Assembly (NCBI GenBank): GCA_964500605.1
Contig: CAZCOS010000001.1
Span: 108,562-172,561 of the forward strand
Length of the DNA: 64,000 bases
Direction of reading: 5' to 3'
From: Sterolibacterium sp964500605
GTDB taxonomy: Bacteria; Pseudomonadota; Gammaproteobacteria; Burkholderiales; Rhodocyclaceae
A program made the position numbers and the translations under genes. The notes beneath the pieces were generated by a model. That model was given only the letters and a program-made list of their open reading frames with translations, did no database searches and had not been told where the DNA came from. Positions 1 through 8,367 of the stretch are shown here, piece by piece (the first letter of the stretch is position 1; each line of letters begins with the position of its first letter).

Positions 1-381
1 GAAGGCCGCGCCGAGGGCAGCGCGGATCGCGCTGTCTACCTCGATTCGAATGGTGTGTCGCACGAACTGAAAGTCTGTTTCTCCAACGAAACCTGGTCAG
101 AACCGGATGCCACACCCGGTAACTACGTCACCCGTCCGCGCAATGTCATGATATTGACGGGCGTGACACCGGCACTGGCGCGGCTGCTCGATGGCCAGAT
201 CGATGGTCGGGTCGATGCCCGCTTTGGCCGGGTACGCGAAAGCTCGCAGGCTGCACTGACTTCTGCCACCCCGGCCAACTGGAGCGTCGATGAGCGCATG
301 GCCTATGGCAGCACTACGGCCACCACACAGGATGAATCCCAGATTGCGGAAGTCACGCTCTGGATCAAGATGAACCAGTAG
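1..381 (+). CDS. C-terminal part of an unrecognised protein (5' end outside window)
   Basis: The frame is open from base 1 to a TAG at 379-381, so this is the last 126 codons of a gene that starts before the window. The GTG at 55 could serve as a start, but the open codons before it read as normal coding sequence, so I treat the gene as truncated by the window edge. The tail is rich in Thr, Ala and Asp, has no predicted membrane segment and holds one Cys. It ends in an Ile-Lys-Met-Asn-Gln pentapeptide. I do not recognise the family and assign no function. The next gene, rpiA, starts about 130 bases later and is probably transcribed separately. Confidence 0.6.
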   Translation, partial: EGRAEGSADRAVYLDSNGVSHELKVCFSNETWSEPDATPGNYVTRPRNVMILTGVTPALARLLDGQIDGRVDARFGRVRESSQAALTSATPANWSVDERMAYGSTTATTQDESQIAEVTLWIKMNQ

Positions 382-509
382 GATTCGCATCTTTCCATCT
401 CCTGCCTTTTTTAGCCTGGAAACTTCCATACTGTTCGTACAGGTTCGCTAGAATCGTCGCTCTTTCCTGCATTCACACTCCCCCGGAACGGCTTTTCACA
501 AGGAATCTC

Positions 510-1196
510 ATGAATCAGAACGAACTCAAACTGACCGTTGCTCGGGCGGCGCGGGATTATGTGGCAACGCACCTGCCAGAGGGGGCGATTCTGGGGGTGG
601 GGACAGGCTCGACGGCAAACTGTTTCATCGACGAAATCGCCGCGCTCAAAACGAAAATTGGGGGCTGTGTTGCCAGCTCGGAAGCGACGCGTCGGCGGCT
701 TGAGTCACACGGCTTGCCTGTTTTTGATCTCAATGACGTCGTTTCCAGAGGACTTTCCATGCCCATCTATGTGGATGGCGCGGATGAAATCGATAGCAAG
801 CTGAGCATGATCAAGGGGGGCGGCGGCGCGCTGACTCGTGAAAAGATTGTTGCAGCGGTGGCGGGAACCTTTGTTTGCATCTGCGATGCCAGCAAGAAAG
901 TCAAAACACTGGGGAACTTCCCCTTACCTCTCGAAGTCATTCCAATGGCTCGCGAACAGGTTCGCCGCCAGATCATTGAAATGACGGGCGGGGAACCTCG
1001 CCTGCGAACCGGTTTCATAACTGACAACGGTAATGAAATTCTCGACATTCACGGCCTTTCGATCGATGATCCGCTTGCTCTGGAATCCCGACTAGAAAGC
1101 ATTGTCGGTGTGGTCTGCAATGGCTTGTTCGCCCGTCGTGGTGCGGACGTGCTGCTGCTGGCCAGCGAAGCCGACGTCATCACGCAGCTGCGATAA
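510..1196 (+). CDS. rpiA: Ribose-5-phosphate isomerase A
   Basis: Interconverts ribose 5-phosphate and ribulose 5-phosphate in the non-oxidative pentose phosphate pathway (cytoplasm). The 228-residue length is normal for RpiA. Visible motifs are the phosphate-binding GTGST loop at residues 31-35, DGADEID at 89-95, and KGGGGALTREK at 102-112, which contains the catalytic Glu (about residue 111). The ATG is preceded by AAGGA at 5-base spacing, which fixes the start. A TAGAAT hexamer near 449-454 could be its -10 box, but there is no convincing -35. The gene is followed after 41 bases by a periplasmic protein gene with its own ribosome binding site. Confidence 0.96.
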   Translation: MNQNELKLTVARAARDYVATHLPEGAILGVGTGSTANCFIDEIAALKTKIGGCVASSEATRRRLESHGLPVFDLNDVVSRGLSMPIYVDGADEIDSKLSMIKGGGGALTREKIVAAVAGTFVCICDASKKVKTLGNFPLPLEVIPMAREQVRRQIIEMTGGEPRLRTGFITDNGNEILDIHGLSIDDPLALESRLESIVGVVCNGLFARRGADVLLLASEADVITQLR

Positions 1197-1237
1197 GTTT
1201 TCCGAGCCAGCTTATTCATTTCAACAAGGAGCCTCAC

Positions 1238-1825
1238 ATGAAACCTGTCCATAAACTGCTTGTCAGCATCGCGGCTTTCACCGCGCTCGCTCTGAATTCC
1301 GCTCAGGCTCAACCTTTCGGCCCCATGGGTAACCCGGAGTTCTGCCCTCACATTCCCGGCATGGGAATGGGCATGATGCAGGCAGGAAAGGGCCCGGGCG
1401 CGCAGGGCAAAGGCAAGATCAATTTCGCTGCAAATGCGGCAGCCCGCCTGGACAAGCTGAAAACTGATCTCAAGATCACGCCTGAACAAGACAAGGCCTG
1501 GCAGGCTTTTGCAGATCAATCCAAGCAACAGGTCGAACAAATGCAGGCCCTGCGCGATGGCTTCAAGCCGCCTGCCGCCGACGCACCCGCACTCTCAACG
1601 CCTGAGCGCATGGACAAGGGCATCGAGTTCATGAAGCAACGCTTGACCCACATGGAAGCGATGAATGTGGCCTTGAAGAATCTTTATGCTGTGCTGACAC
1701 CGGAACAAAAATCCGTCGTTGAGAAACATTTCTCTCAGCGTCCGGTTGCGCAAGGCCGGGGACAAGGGCGCGGTCAAGGCCAGGGTCGGATGATGCGTCG
1801 CGCGCCGGTTACTCCGGCGCAGTAA
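1238..1825 (+). CDS. Spy/CpxP-like periplasmic LTXXQ-motif protein
   Basis: Secreted protein of 195 residues. It has a Sec signal peptide (Lys-containing N-region, hydrophobic core at 8-20, probable cleavage after Ala-Gln-Ala at about 24). The mature part carries two LTXXQ-type motifs, ITPEQ at 80-84 and LTPEQ at 153-157, the hallmark of the Spy/CpxP periplasmic chaperone and stress-sensor family. Between them is a helical, Gln/Met-rich segment. A Met/Gly-rich stretch near 40-50 and an Arg/Gly/Gln-rich tail at 173-188 are low-complexity; metal binding by the Met cluster is possible but only inferred. AAGGAG lies 6 bases before the ATG. The family is known to respond to envelope stress; no regulatory site was seen. 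Confidence 0.82.
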   Translation: MKPVHKLLVSIAAFTALALNSAQAQPFGPMGNPEFCPHIPGMGMGMMQAGKGPGAQGKGKINFAANAAARLDKLKTDLKITPEQDKAWQAFADQSKQQVEQMQALRDGFKPPAADAPALSTPERMDKGIEFMKQRLTHMEAMNVALKNLYAVLTPEQKSVVEKHFSQRPVAQGRGQGRGQGQGRMMRRAPVTPAQ

Positions 1826-2151
1826 GCGAGCTGCTGATTGGCGTCACACCTTCCGGTCGGAAGCTTCAATCCCCACACCGTACCGGGGCGAAGTTTCAAA
1901 CCTCAAGCGAGCCTTAGCATCAGCACCGTAAAACGGATGCTGATGCTTTGAAGAGCCGAGGCGATGATTCGGGAACGCTTGGTTTGTCGTAAATAATGGA
2001 AAGCGATTCCAATATTCACGACAAACAAAAGTTAAGTTTCCTCAGCAGCACCCTCCCGGCGATGTCAACCGAATCATGCGCTGGCTCTTGTCAATCCAGG
2101 CAATGAAGCGAGATCAATAGACCCTCCACGTCGCCCAGCGAGGCTTTCCGG
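1826..2151. other. Intergenic region between convergent genes
   Basis: About 326 bases without a supportable gene, between the convergent LTXXQ-protein and PIN-PhoH genes. It holds two inverted repeats: a 9-base pair of arms, AGCATCAGC (1916-1924) and GCTGATGCT (1939-1947), with a 14-base loop, and the much longer hairpin at 1982-2026 listed separately. Neither is followed by a T run on either strand, so neither is a classical intrinsic terminator, although 3'-end formation for the two converging transcripts is the natural guess. Confidence 0.6.
1982..2026. repeat. Near-perfect inverted repeat, 20-base arms
   Basis: Left arm 1982-2001 begins GTTTGTCGT and ends TGGAA; right arm 2007-2026 begins TTCCA and ends ACGACAAAC. 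The arms pair at 18 of 20 positions around a 5-base loop (AGCGA). The outermost 9 base pairs are perfect. It sits between convergent genes but lacks a flanking T tract on either strand. It could be a 3'-end processing hairpin, a dyad for a DNA-binding protein, or a small palindromic repetitive element. A genome-wide copy count would decide. Confidence 0.7.
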
Positions 2152-3606
2152 CTACAACACCTCCGCCGCGTGGTCGGCCAGCCGGGAACGTTCACCACGT
2201 TGCAAGGTGATATGACCGGAATGGGACCAGCCCTTGAAGCGGTCAACCACATAGGTCAGGCCGGAGCTGCCTTCGGTGAGGTAGGGCGTGTCGATCTGGG
2301 CGATGTTGCCCATGCAAACCACCTTCGTTCCCGGGCCGGCGCGGGTGATGAGGGTTTTCATCTGCTTGGGAGTGAGGTTCTGCGCTTCGTCGATGATGAG
2401 AAACTTGTTCATGAAGGTGCGGCCGCGCATGAAGTTGAGGGATTTAACCTTGATGCGGCTACGAACTAGGTCCATGGTTGCCGCACGTCCCCAGTCACCC
2501 CCGCCAGCACTGCTGCCTGCTTCCTCGTTCGGACGGTTGAGCAGCACTTCCAGGTTGTCTTCCAACGCGCCCATCCAGGGGGTCATCTTTTCTTCTTCCG
2601 TTCCGGGTAGAAAACCGATGTCTTCTCCAACGGGGACGGTGACACGGGTAATGATGATTTCGGAATAGCGTTTGCTGTCGAGCACCTGTGAAAGCCCAGC
2701 GGCCAGCGTCAGCAGGGTTTTGCCGGTTCCGGCCTGCCCCAGCAGGGTGACAAAATCGATATCGGGATTCATCAGGAGATTGAGTGCGAAATTCTGCTCA
2801 CGATTGCGTGCCGTGATGCCCCAGACGGCATTTTTCTGATGGGTATATTCAACAAGGGTTTCAAGAACAACTTCCTTGGCTCCCGCTTCGCGCACCCAGG
2901 CATAAAGTGGCTGCGCCCCCTCCTGCCAGACGTGCTCGTTGATAAGCAGGTCTTTACACATCGGGCCTTTGACACGATAGAAGGTATGCGTGTCCTGCTT
3001 CCAAGATTCCAGGCCCTTGCCATGCTTGTCCCAGAAATCGGCGGGTAGTTCGCGCGTGCCGGTGTAGAGAAGGTCGGTATCTTCCAGCACCTTGTCATTG
3101 AAATAATCCTGCGTCGCCAAGCCCAGCGCGCGGGCCTTGATCCGCATATTGATGTCTTTCGACACCAGAATCACGCTGCGCCCGGGAAACTTCTGGCACA
3201 AATGCATGACGACGGAGATGATCTGGTTGTCTGCCTTTCCACCGGGCAAAGCCTGTGGCAGTAGCGTGTCGATCACTTCGGTCTGAAGAAAAAGACGGCC
3301 ACTGGACTGCCGGTGCGAGGGTTCTTCAAGTGAGATACCGTCTGCGATATTGGTTTCATCTCCACTGGCGGAAACAATTTCGTCCAGCAGACGAGTCGCC
3401 TGGCGGGTGTTGCGTGCGACTTCCGTCATCCCTTTCTTGTTGGCGTCCAACTCTTCCAGCGTCATCATCGGCAGGAAAATGTCATGTTCCTCGAAACGGA
3501 ACAGACTCAGCGGATCATGCATCAGGACATTGGTGTCGAGAACGAACAGTTTGTTTTGCACGGCCGCTTTACGCTTGCGGGGAGTGCTGCTCTTTCCTGT
3601 ATTCAT
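2152..3606 (-). CDS. PIN-domain PhoH-family ATPase
   Basis: A PIN-PhoH (YlaK-like) protein of about 484 residues. The N-terminal PIN nuclease domain (about 20-170) opens with the LDTNV motif that carries a metal-binding Asp. The C-terminal PhoH P-loop domain (about 255-480) shows Walker A GQAGTGKT near residue 292 and Walker B FLIIDEAQN near 405. The family is known for RNA helicase/ribonuclease activity; the cellular role is not settled. The upstream ATG at 3612 abuts its GAGGAG with no spacing, whereas the ATG at 3606 has the same sequence 6 bases away, so I prefer 3606. It lies 148 bases downstream of the bcp-like gene and may be a separate unit. A second, PIN-less PhoH protein (ybeZ) lies at 9700. 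Confidence 0.9.
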   Translation of the reverse strand: MNTGKSSTPRKRKAAVQNKLFVLDTNVLMHDPLSLFRFEEHDIFLPMMTLEELDANKKGMTEVARNTRQATRLLDEIVSASGDETNIADGISLEEPSHRQSSGRLFLQTEVIDTLLPQALPGGKADNQIISVVMHLCQKFPGRSVILVSKDINMRIKARALGLATQDYFNDKVLEDTDLLYTGTRELPADFWDKHGKGLESWKQDTHTFYRVKGPMCKDLLINEHVWQEGAQPLYAWVREAGAKEVVLETLVEYTHQKNAVWGITARNREQNFALNLLMNPDIDFVTLLGQAGTGKTLLTLAAGLSQVLDSKRYSEIIITRVTVPVGEDIGFLPGTEEEKMTPWMGALEDNLEVLLNRPNEEAGSSAGGGDWGRAATMDLVRSRIKVKSLNFMRGRTFMNKFLIIDEAQNLTPKQMKTLITRAGPGTKVVCMGNIAQIDTPYLTEGSSGLTYVVDRFKGWSHSGHITLQRGERSRLADHAAEVL

Positions 3607-3754
3607 CGCCATCTCCTCAAAGCTGATCGGGAAGAACCGGACACACTGAAATCCGGCATTAAACCATCGCGTACTGCAAAAGCCTTCTCATCCGACGCCG
3701 CCCCTCTCTTCAGAGAAGAGTCGATGCGGCCAGCGACCGGAAGAATGCTACACG

Positions 3755-4225
3755 CTACGAGCCTGCCAGTTCCCGGACGGCCTGCAAGACCTCCGAGGCA
3801 TGGCCATCCGCCTTGACACCGCGCCATTCACGGCGAATGACGCATTGTTCCGCTTTCACTTCAATCAGGAAAGTGCTGCGTTCGATCCCACGCACATCCT
3901 TGCCATAAAGCTTTTTCTGTTTGATGACGCCAAACTGCTGACAAACCGTTTCTGCTGTATCGGAAAGCAGATCAAAAGGCAGACCGAGCTTCGCCTTGAA
4001 TTTTTCGTGTGAAACCAGCGTGTCGCGTGAAAGCCCGTAAATATCGCATCCCAACGCGCTGAATTCAGGATAAAGATCACGAAACTGGGCGGTTTCTGTC
4101 GTACAGCCCGGAGTGTTGTCTCGGGGATAAAAATAAAGGACAAGCGGGCCGACACGTTGGCTGGAAAGCCGGAATACCTTGTCTCCCGTAGCCGGCACGG
4201 AGAAATCAAGAACGACGTCTTCCAT
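3755..4225 (-). CDS. Peroxiredoxin, Bcp/PrxQ family
   Basis: Thiol peroxidase of 156 residues that would reduce hydroperoxides in the cytoplasm. The Prx active site is clear: YFYPRDNTPGCTTE, with the peroxidatic Cys at residue 41 and the Pro/Thr just before it. Typical PrxQ/Bcp proteins carry the resolving Cys five residues later; here that position is Ala (CTTETA). Other Cys residues lie near 59, 94 and 128, so resolution must use one of these or an external thiol. AAAGGA lies 7 bases before the ATG. The stop is only 12 bases from the arnD start on the same strand upstream, so it is probably the last gene of the arn transcript. Confidence 0.87.
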   Translation of the reverse strand: MEDVVLDFSVPATGDKVFRLSSQRVGPLVLYFYPRDNTPGCTTETAQFRDLYPEFSALGCDIYGLSRDTLVSHEKFKAKLGLPFDLLSDTAETVCQQFGVIKQKKLYGKDVRGIERSTFLIEVKAEQCVIRREWRGVKADGHASEVLQAVRELAGS

Positions 4226-4237
4226 GATTCTGTCCTT

Positions 4238-5173
4238 TCAAGCAGCGGCGAGTTTCCACTTTTCAAGCCAAGGCGGCCCCTGCAGCATCAATGTTCCGGA
4301 ACGGCCTGGAATTTCTCCGCGCACCACTTCGCAGCGCGGCAGTCTGGCCAAAGCCAGCGAGTCAAAGATATTCCGAGTCGTGGTGATTGTATAGCCCTGT
4401 TCACGCCAGCCAGTGAGCAGCTTCTCAAAGACAGGGAGCAGCTTCATGCCTTCCAGCTCGGCATGCAAGGTAAAAACATGTCCATCCGGATAGGCATGCG
4501 GATCACGCGTCAAAGCCAGAAGCCGTTCGTGTACATTGCCTTCATCCACCCCCTCCACACCGATCAGCTCATCCAGCGTGGGCAGGGTGGTCGGTAATTG
4601 CGGGCAATGAATGACCTCGCCATTCCAGACGGGCATGAAAGGATGGGTTCCGCGCGTATCCGAAGCGTAATCGAAGCCCAAACGCTGGGTCAGGCGCAAA
4701 GCCTGAGCATTCATCTGCCAGCCTGCCGCACCGTGTGTCCTGGGCTTGCCCCCGAAAACGTCCTCAAAGCGTTCAAAGGCCAGACGCATTTCGCGCTCGG
4801 CCCAGGGGCCGTCCGCCTGAGCCACGCCATCTTGCCATTTGACATGATCCCAGCAATGAATGCCGACTTCGTGGCCGCTTTCGCGTACGGCACAGAGGAT
4901 GTCGCGACAACCTTTTCCAATGTCTGGGCCGGGCAGTACCGTGCCGTAAAGGAGCGTTTTAATGCCGTAGTGGGAGACGACCGAAGTGCGTGAAACCTTC
5001 CTCATGAAACCCGGCCGGAAAGCGCGTTTCAGCGCGCGCCCTGTGTGATCGGGTCCTAATGAAAAGAGGAAAGTGGCCCGCGCTTCATGGCGGCTCAGGG
5101 CCTCCACCAAACGCGGCACTCCCTGCAGGGTTCCACGCCAGGTATCGACATCAATCTTGAGAGCCAGCTTCAT
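4238..5173 (-). CDS. arnD: 4-deoxy-4-formamido-L-arabinose-phosphoundecaprenol deformylase ArnD
   Basis: NodB-type polysaccharide deacetylase-fold enzyme (311 residues) that removes the formyl group from undecaprenyl-phosphate-Ara4FN at the cytoplasmic face of the inner membrane, before flipping and transfer to lipid A. The metal-binding KIDVD motif is at residues 6-10, and GHEVGIHCWDHVKWQ near 135-150 supplies the His pair. Length and sequence match ArnD rather than a generic deacetylase. It lies 88 bases after the ArnA-dehydrogenase gene, with the peroxiredoxin gene 12 bases downstream. No strong Shine-Dalgarno sequence is visible, so translation may depend on upstream genes. Confidence 0.93.
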   Translation of the reverse strand: MKLALKIDVDTWRGTLQGVPRLVEALSRHEARATFLFSLGPDHTGRALKRAFRPGFMRKVSRTSVVSHYGIKTLLYGTVLPGPDIGKGCRDILCAVRESGHEVGIHCWDHVKWQDGVAQADGPWAEREMRLAFERFEDVFGGKPRTHGAAGWQMNAQALRLTQRLGFDYASDTRGTHPFMPVWNGEVIHCPQLPTTLPTLDELIGVEGVDEGNVHERLLALTRDPHAYPDGHVFTLHAELEGMKLLPVFEKLLTGWREQGYTITTTRNIFDSLALARLPRCEVVRGEIPGRSGTLMLQGPPWLEKWKLAAA

Positions 5174-5261
5174 TCGGAAATTACATGCAGATTACAGGTG
5201 ACAGGTTAAATGTTAAAGGCTACAGAACGCACATGCCGCACATGTCACACAGATCGAGCGT

Positions 5262-6305
5262 TCAATCCATCAGGCTGCGCGCCGCTGCAACATCGTTGCG
5301 ATACGCTTCGAGGATGCCTTTCAGCGCATCTTGCATGCCAACTGTGGGGGCCCAGCCCAGATCCGCCATGGTGTTCTGTATCTTTGGCACGCGGTTTTGC
5401 ACATCCTGATACCCCTTGCCGTAATACTCCCCTGAAGTGGTTTCGATCATGCGGACTTTCTCGGCACTTTCGCGGTATTCGGGATACTGTTTGGCCATGT
5501 CGAGCAGCATTGTGGCCAGTTCGCGCACCGAATAGTTATTGCCCGGATTTCCGATGTTGTAAATCTTCCCGCTGGCGACGCCATCCTTGTTAGCGATGAT
5601 GGCCATCAAGGCCGAGATGCCGTCATCGACATAAGTGAAGGCACGCTTTTGCGCCCCGCCATCCACCAGCTTGATCGGTTCGCCACGAACGATGTGACCC
5701 AGAAACTGGGTGATGACGCGAGAGCTACCTTCCTTGGGCGTATGAATTGAATCCAGCCCCGCGCCAATCCAGTTGAAAGGGCGAAACAGGGTGTAATCGA
5801 GCCCTTCCTGCTGGCCATAAGCCGCGATGACGCGGTCCATCAACTGTTTGGCACAAGCGTAGATCCAACGCGGTTTGTTGATAGGACCGTAGATCAAATT
5901 GGAGTTTTCCGGATCGAATTCCGGGTCGGTGCTCATGCCGTAGACTTCGGAAGTGGAGGGGAAAATCACACGCTTCCTGTATTTCACGGCATGACGAATG
6001 ATGGGCAGATTGGCCTCGAAATCCAGCTCGAAAACCCGCAATGGCTCCTTGACGTAAGTAGCCGGCGTGGCAATCGCCACCAGCGGCAAGACGGTGTCAC
6101 ACTTCCTGACGTGATACTCGATCCACTCCTTGTTGATCGTAATGTCGCCTTCGAAAAAGTGAAAACGTGGGTGATCGACCAGCCCCGCCAAACGATCGGA
6201 CTGCATGTCCATGCCATACACCTCCCAATCCGTCGTATCGATGATGCGACGGGAAAGATGGTGGCCGATGAAACCATTGACGCCAAGGATGAGGACTTTT
6301 TTCAT
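5262..6305 (-). CDS. arnA: UDP-glucuronate decarboxylase, free-standing ArnA C-terminal domain
   Basis: SDR-family enzyme (347 residues) that oxidises and decarboxylates UDP-glucuronic acid to UDP-4-keto-pentose. The Rossmann motif GVNGFIG is at residues 8-14; the catalytic region PSTSEVYG is near 116-123 and the Tyr/Lys pair in YACAKQ near 150. The motif RPFNWIG, which contributes the proton-donor Arg region in ArnA, is present. In enterobacteria this is the C-terminal half of bifunctional ArnA; here it is a separate gene 19 bases downstream of the formyltransferase gene. It could alternatively be called a UDP-xylose synthase, but the arn neighbours favour the ArnA role. Confidence 0.9.
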   Translation of the reverse strand: MKKVLILGVNGFIGHHLSRRIIDTTDWEVYGMDMQSDRLAGLVDHPRFHFFEGDITINKEWIEYHVRKCDTVLPLVAIATPATYVKEPLRVFELDFEANLPIIRHAVKYRKRVIFPSTSEVYGMSTDPEFDPENSNLIYGPINKPRWIYACAKQLMDRVIAAYGQQEGLDYTLFRPFNWIGAGLDSIHTPKEGSSRVITQFLGHIVRGEPIKLVDGGAQKRAFTYVDDGISALMAIIANKDGVASGKIYNIGNPGNNYSVRELATMLLDMAKQYPEYRESAEKVRMIETTSGEYYGKGYQDVQNRVPKIQNTMADLGWAPTVGMQDALKGILEAYRNDVAAARSLMD

Positions 6306-6324
6306 GATCGGAAAGAGAGGAATC

Positions 6325-7266
6325 TCAGTTCAATAAAAGAAAAGGAGCACAACGCTGCAAAAAATTGGCAGGGGTCAAAGGCGTACCCGCCAGTTCGACT
6401 TCGCGCAGCTCCAGCAAGCGGCGATCAGCGCAACGTACAAAAAGATGTCCATTATCTTCGTAAAGCCGTAGCGGCAGAACGTCTTTTTCCGCATTCTGTT
6501 GCAAGTGTCCCGCGGGTAAAAAAGTTTTCAGCACCCGTAACAAGCCCTCGCTCGTCATGCAAAATGCCCCCGGATAAGGCGGTGCCACAGCGCGAACCAG
6601 ATTATGTATGGCAGCCGCCCCCTGTTTCCAGTCGATGCGTCCGTCTTCCGGCTTACGTCCACCGTAATAGCTGCCTTGCGACAAATCCTGCGCGCGCTCC
6701 GTCGCCGTGCCGTCGAGCAGGGCTGGCAGAATCGCGTCCAGCACAATCTCGGCGGCGACGGTCACCTTCTGGAACACCTCATGCGCCGTTTCGTCCGGCA
6801 GGATGGGCACGGACTGCTGCGCGAGGATTCCACCTGCATCCGGTTTTTCAAGCATTCGGTGCAAGGTGGCCCCCGTCTGCCGTTCGCCATGCAAAACCGC
6901 CCAATTCACCGGCACACGTCCCCGATATTTCGGCAGGAGCGAACCGTGCATATTCCACGCCCCACGCGGCGGAATGGCCAGCAAAGGGGGCTTGAGCATC
7001 AAGCGATAGTAAAAGGAAAAAATGAAATCCGGCGCAAGCTGCGCGATGTGGGAGACGATGGCCGGGTCATTCGGATCCTCCGGCGTAATGACGGGGATGC
7101 CGTGCAGCGCAGCCCATTCAGACACACTGGAAAACCAGACGTTTTCTGCGGGATTGTCCTGATGTGTTACCACCAGTGCGACCTCAACTTCCCGCGCCAG
7201 CAAAACAGACAAACAGCGCACACCGACATTGTGATACGCAAAAACAACTGCACGAGCCCGGGCCAT
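6325..7266 (-). CDS. arnA: UDP-Ara4N formyltransferase, free-standing ArnA N-terminal domain
   Basis: Formyltransferase (313 residues) that would use 10-formyl-tetrahydrofolate to formylate UDP-4-amino-4-deoxy-L-arabinose. The active-site WNMHGSLLPKYRGRVP supplies the Asn and His, and MLEKPDAGGI the Asp, of the Asn-His-Asp triad of Fmt/ArnA-type enzymes. The C-terminal part (about 205-310) resembles the Fmt C-terminal OB-fold region. It corresponds to the first half of enterobacterial ArnA but is encoded separately. It starts 6 bases after the arnC stop and ends 19 bases before the dehydrogenase gene, so the halves are co-transcribed and probably made in similar amounts. Confidence 0.9.
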   Translation of the reverse strand: MARARAVVFAYHNVGVRCLSVLLAREVEVALVVTHQDNPAENVWFSSVSEWAALHGIPVITPEDPNDPAIVSHIAQLAPDFIFSFYYRLMLKPPLLAIPPRGAWNMHGSLLPKYRGRVPVNWAVLHGERQTGATLHRMLEKPDAGGILAQQSVPILPDETAHEVFQKVTVAAEIVLDAILPALLDGTATERAQDLSQGSYYGGRKPEDGRIDWKQGAAAIHNLVRAVAPPYPGAFCMTSEGLLRVLKTFLPAGHLQQNAEKDVLPLRLYEDNGHLFVRCADRRLLELREVELAGTPLTPANFLQRCAPFLLLN

Positions 7267-7272
7267 GCGTGC

Positions 7273-8226
7273 TTAGTCCTTCGCGGGATGCGTATCGAGC
7301 AAGGCTTCGACCAGATAGCGCGGGCGATGCCGAACCTGCTGATAAACCCGCCCCACATATTCCCCCAGAAGCCCCACGCCAAAAAGCGTCAGTCCGACGA
7401 GGAAGAAAGCAATGCCAAACAGCGTAAACACGCCTTCGGCCTCCGGTCCGACGACAAGACGACGCAGCAGCAGAAAGGCCACAAACAAGGCCGACAAGAG
7501 CGAAACGCCCATGCCCAGCATGGAAAACCATTGCAGCGGAACCAGTGAAAAACCCGTCATCAAATCAAAGTTGAGACGAATCAGGCTGTAGAGCGAATAC
7601 TTGGATTGCCCCGCATGACGCTCCTCATGTCCAATCACGATTTCGGTCGGATGACGGGCAAAGGTGTAGCCCAAAGCAGGTATGAAAGTACTGACTTCCT
7701 TGCAACTGTTGATGGCATCGACAATGGAACGCGAATAAGCCCGCATCATGCAGCCCTGATCCGTCATGCGAATGCGGGTGATGCGCTCGCGCAAGCGATT
7801 CATCGCCCGCGAAGCATGGCGGCGAAACCACGAATCCTGACGCTGCCGACGGATGCTTCCGACGTAATCATGCCCCTCACGCATCTTGCCGACCAGTGCG
7901 GCAATGTCCTCAGGCGGATTCTGCAGATCGGCATCCAGCGTAATGATGATCTGCCCCCGGCAATGCTCGAAGCCCGCCATGATGGCCATGTGTTGTCCGA
8001 AATTCGCAGCAAAAAGAATCACTCGTGTTACATCAGGCCGCCGCTGATGCTGCTCGCGAAGCAGAGCCGCAGAACGGTCTCGGCTGCCGTCGTTGATGAA
8101 GATCACTTCGTAGGACGAACCCAGCGCATCGAGGGCCGGATACAGACGCGCAAAGAGAGCCTCCAGACCCTCTTCCTCGTTATAAACCGGGATGACGACG
8201 GAAATTTCAGGAAGGTGGTCAGACAT
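7273..8226 (-). CDS. arnC: Undecaprenyl-phosphate Ara4FN transferase ArnC
   Basis: GT2 family glycosyltransferase that attaches formamido-arabinose to undecaprenyl phosphate. The GT2 N-terminus EISVVIPVYNEEEGLE follows the chosen start; the DAD metal-binding motif lies in ITLDADLQNPPED (about residues 90-102). Two hydrophobic helices at the C-terminus (about 225-300) anchor it in the inner membrane, as in ArnC. A longer frame opens at 8280, but its first 18 residues look unlike the family, so I start at the ATG at 8226 (317 residues). It is the first gene of the minus-strand arn group. The aminotransferase ArnB and transferase ArnT are not in this window. Confidence 0.91.
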   Translation of the reverse strand: MSDHLPEISVVIPVYNEEEGLEALFARLYPALDALGSSYEVIFINDGSRDRSAALLREQHQRRPDVTRVILFAANFGQHMAIMAGFEHCRGQIIITLDADLQNPPEDIAALVGKMREGHDYVGSIRRQRQDSWFRRHASRAMNRLRERITRIRMTDQGCMMRAYSRSIVDAINSCKEVSTFIPALGYTFARHPTEIVIGHEERHAGQSKYSLYSLIRLNFDLMTGFSLVPLQWFSMLGMGVSLLSALFVAFLLLRRLVVGPEAEGVFTLFGIAFFLVGLTLFGVGLLGEYVGRVYQQVRHRPRYLVEALLDTHPAKD

Positions 8227-8367
8227 CACGAAAAGGCAGGGATAGCCAGAACGAAAGGCCGGGCATTCTAGCAGCCCCAAAAAATCGGAACGAAGCGAAT
8301 TTTTACCGCGGCTTGCATATTCTTTTTTTCCTTCCCGGGCTGCTCACCGCCCTATACTCCCGACCCC

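Noticed and set aside
431..442. CTGT-TCGT-ACAG as a LexA-type box upstream of rpiA
   Set aside because: LexA boxes of this arm type need an 8-base spacer; only 4 bases are present, and rpiA is not an SOS gene.
3708..3725. CTCTTC-AGA-GAAGAG hairpin between phoH and bcp
   Set aside because: Six base pairs with a 3-base loop and no T run on either strand; too weak to call a terminator.
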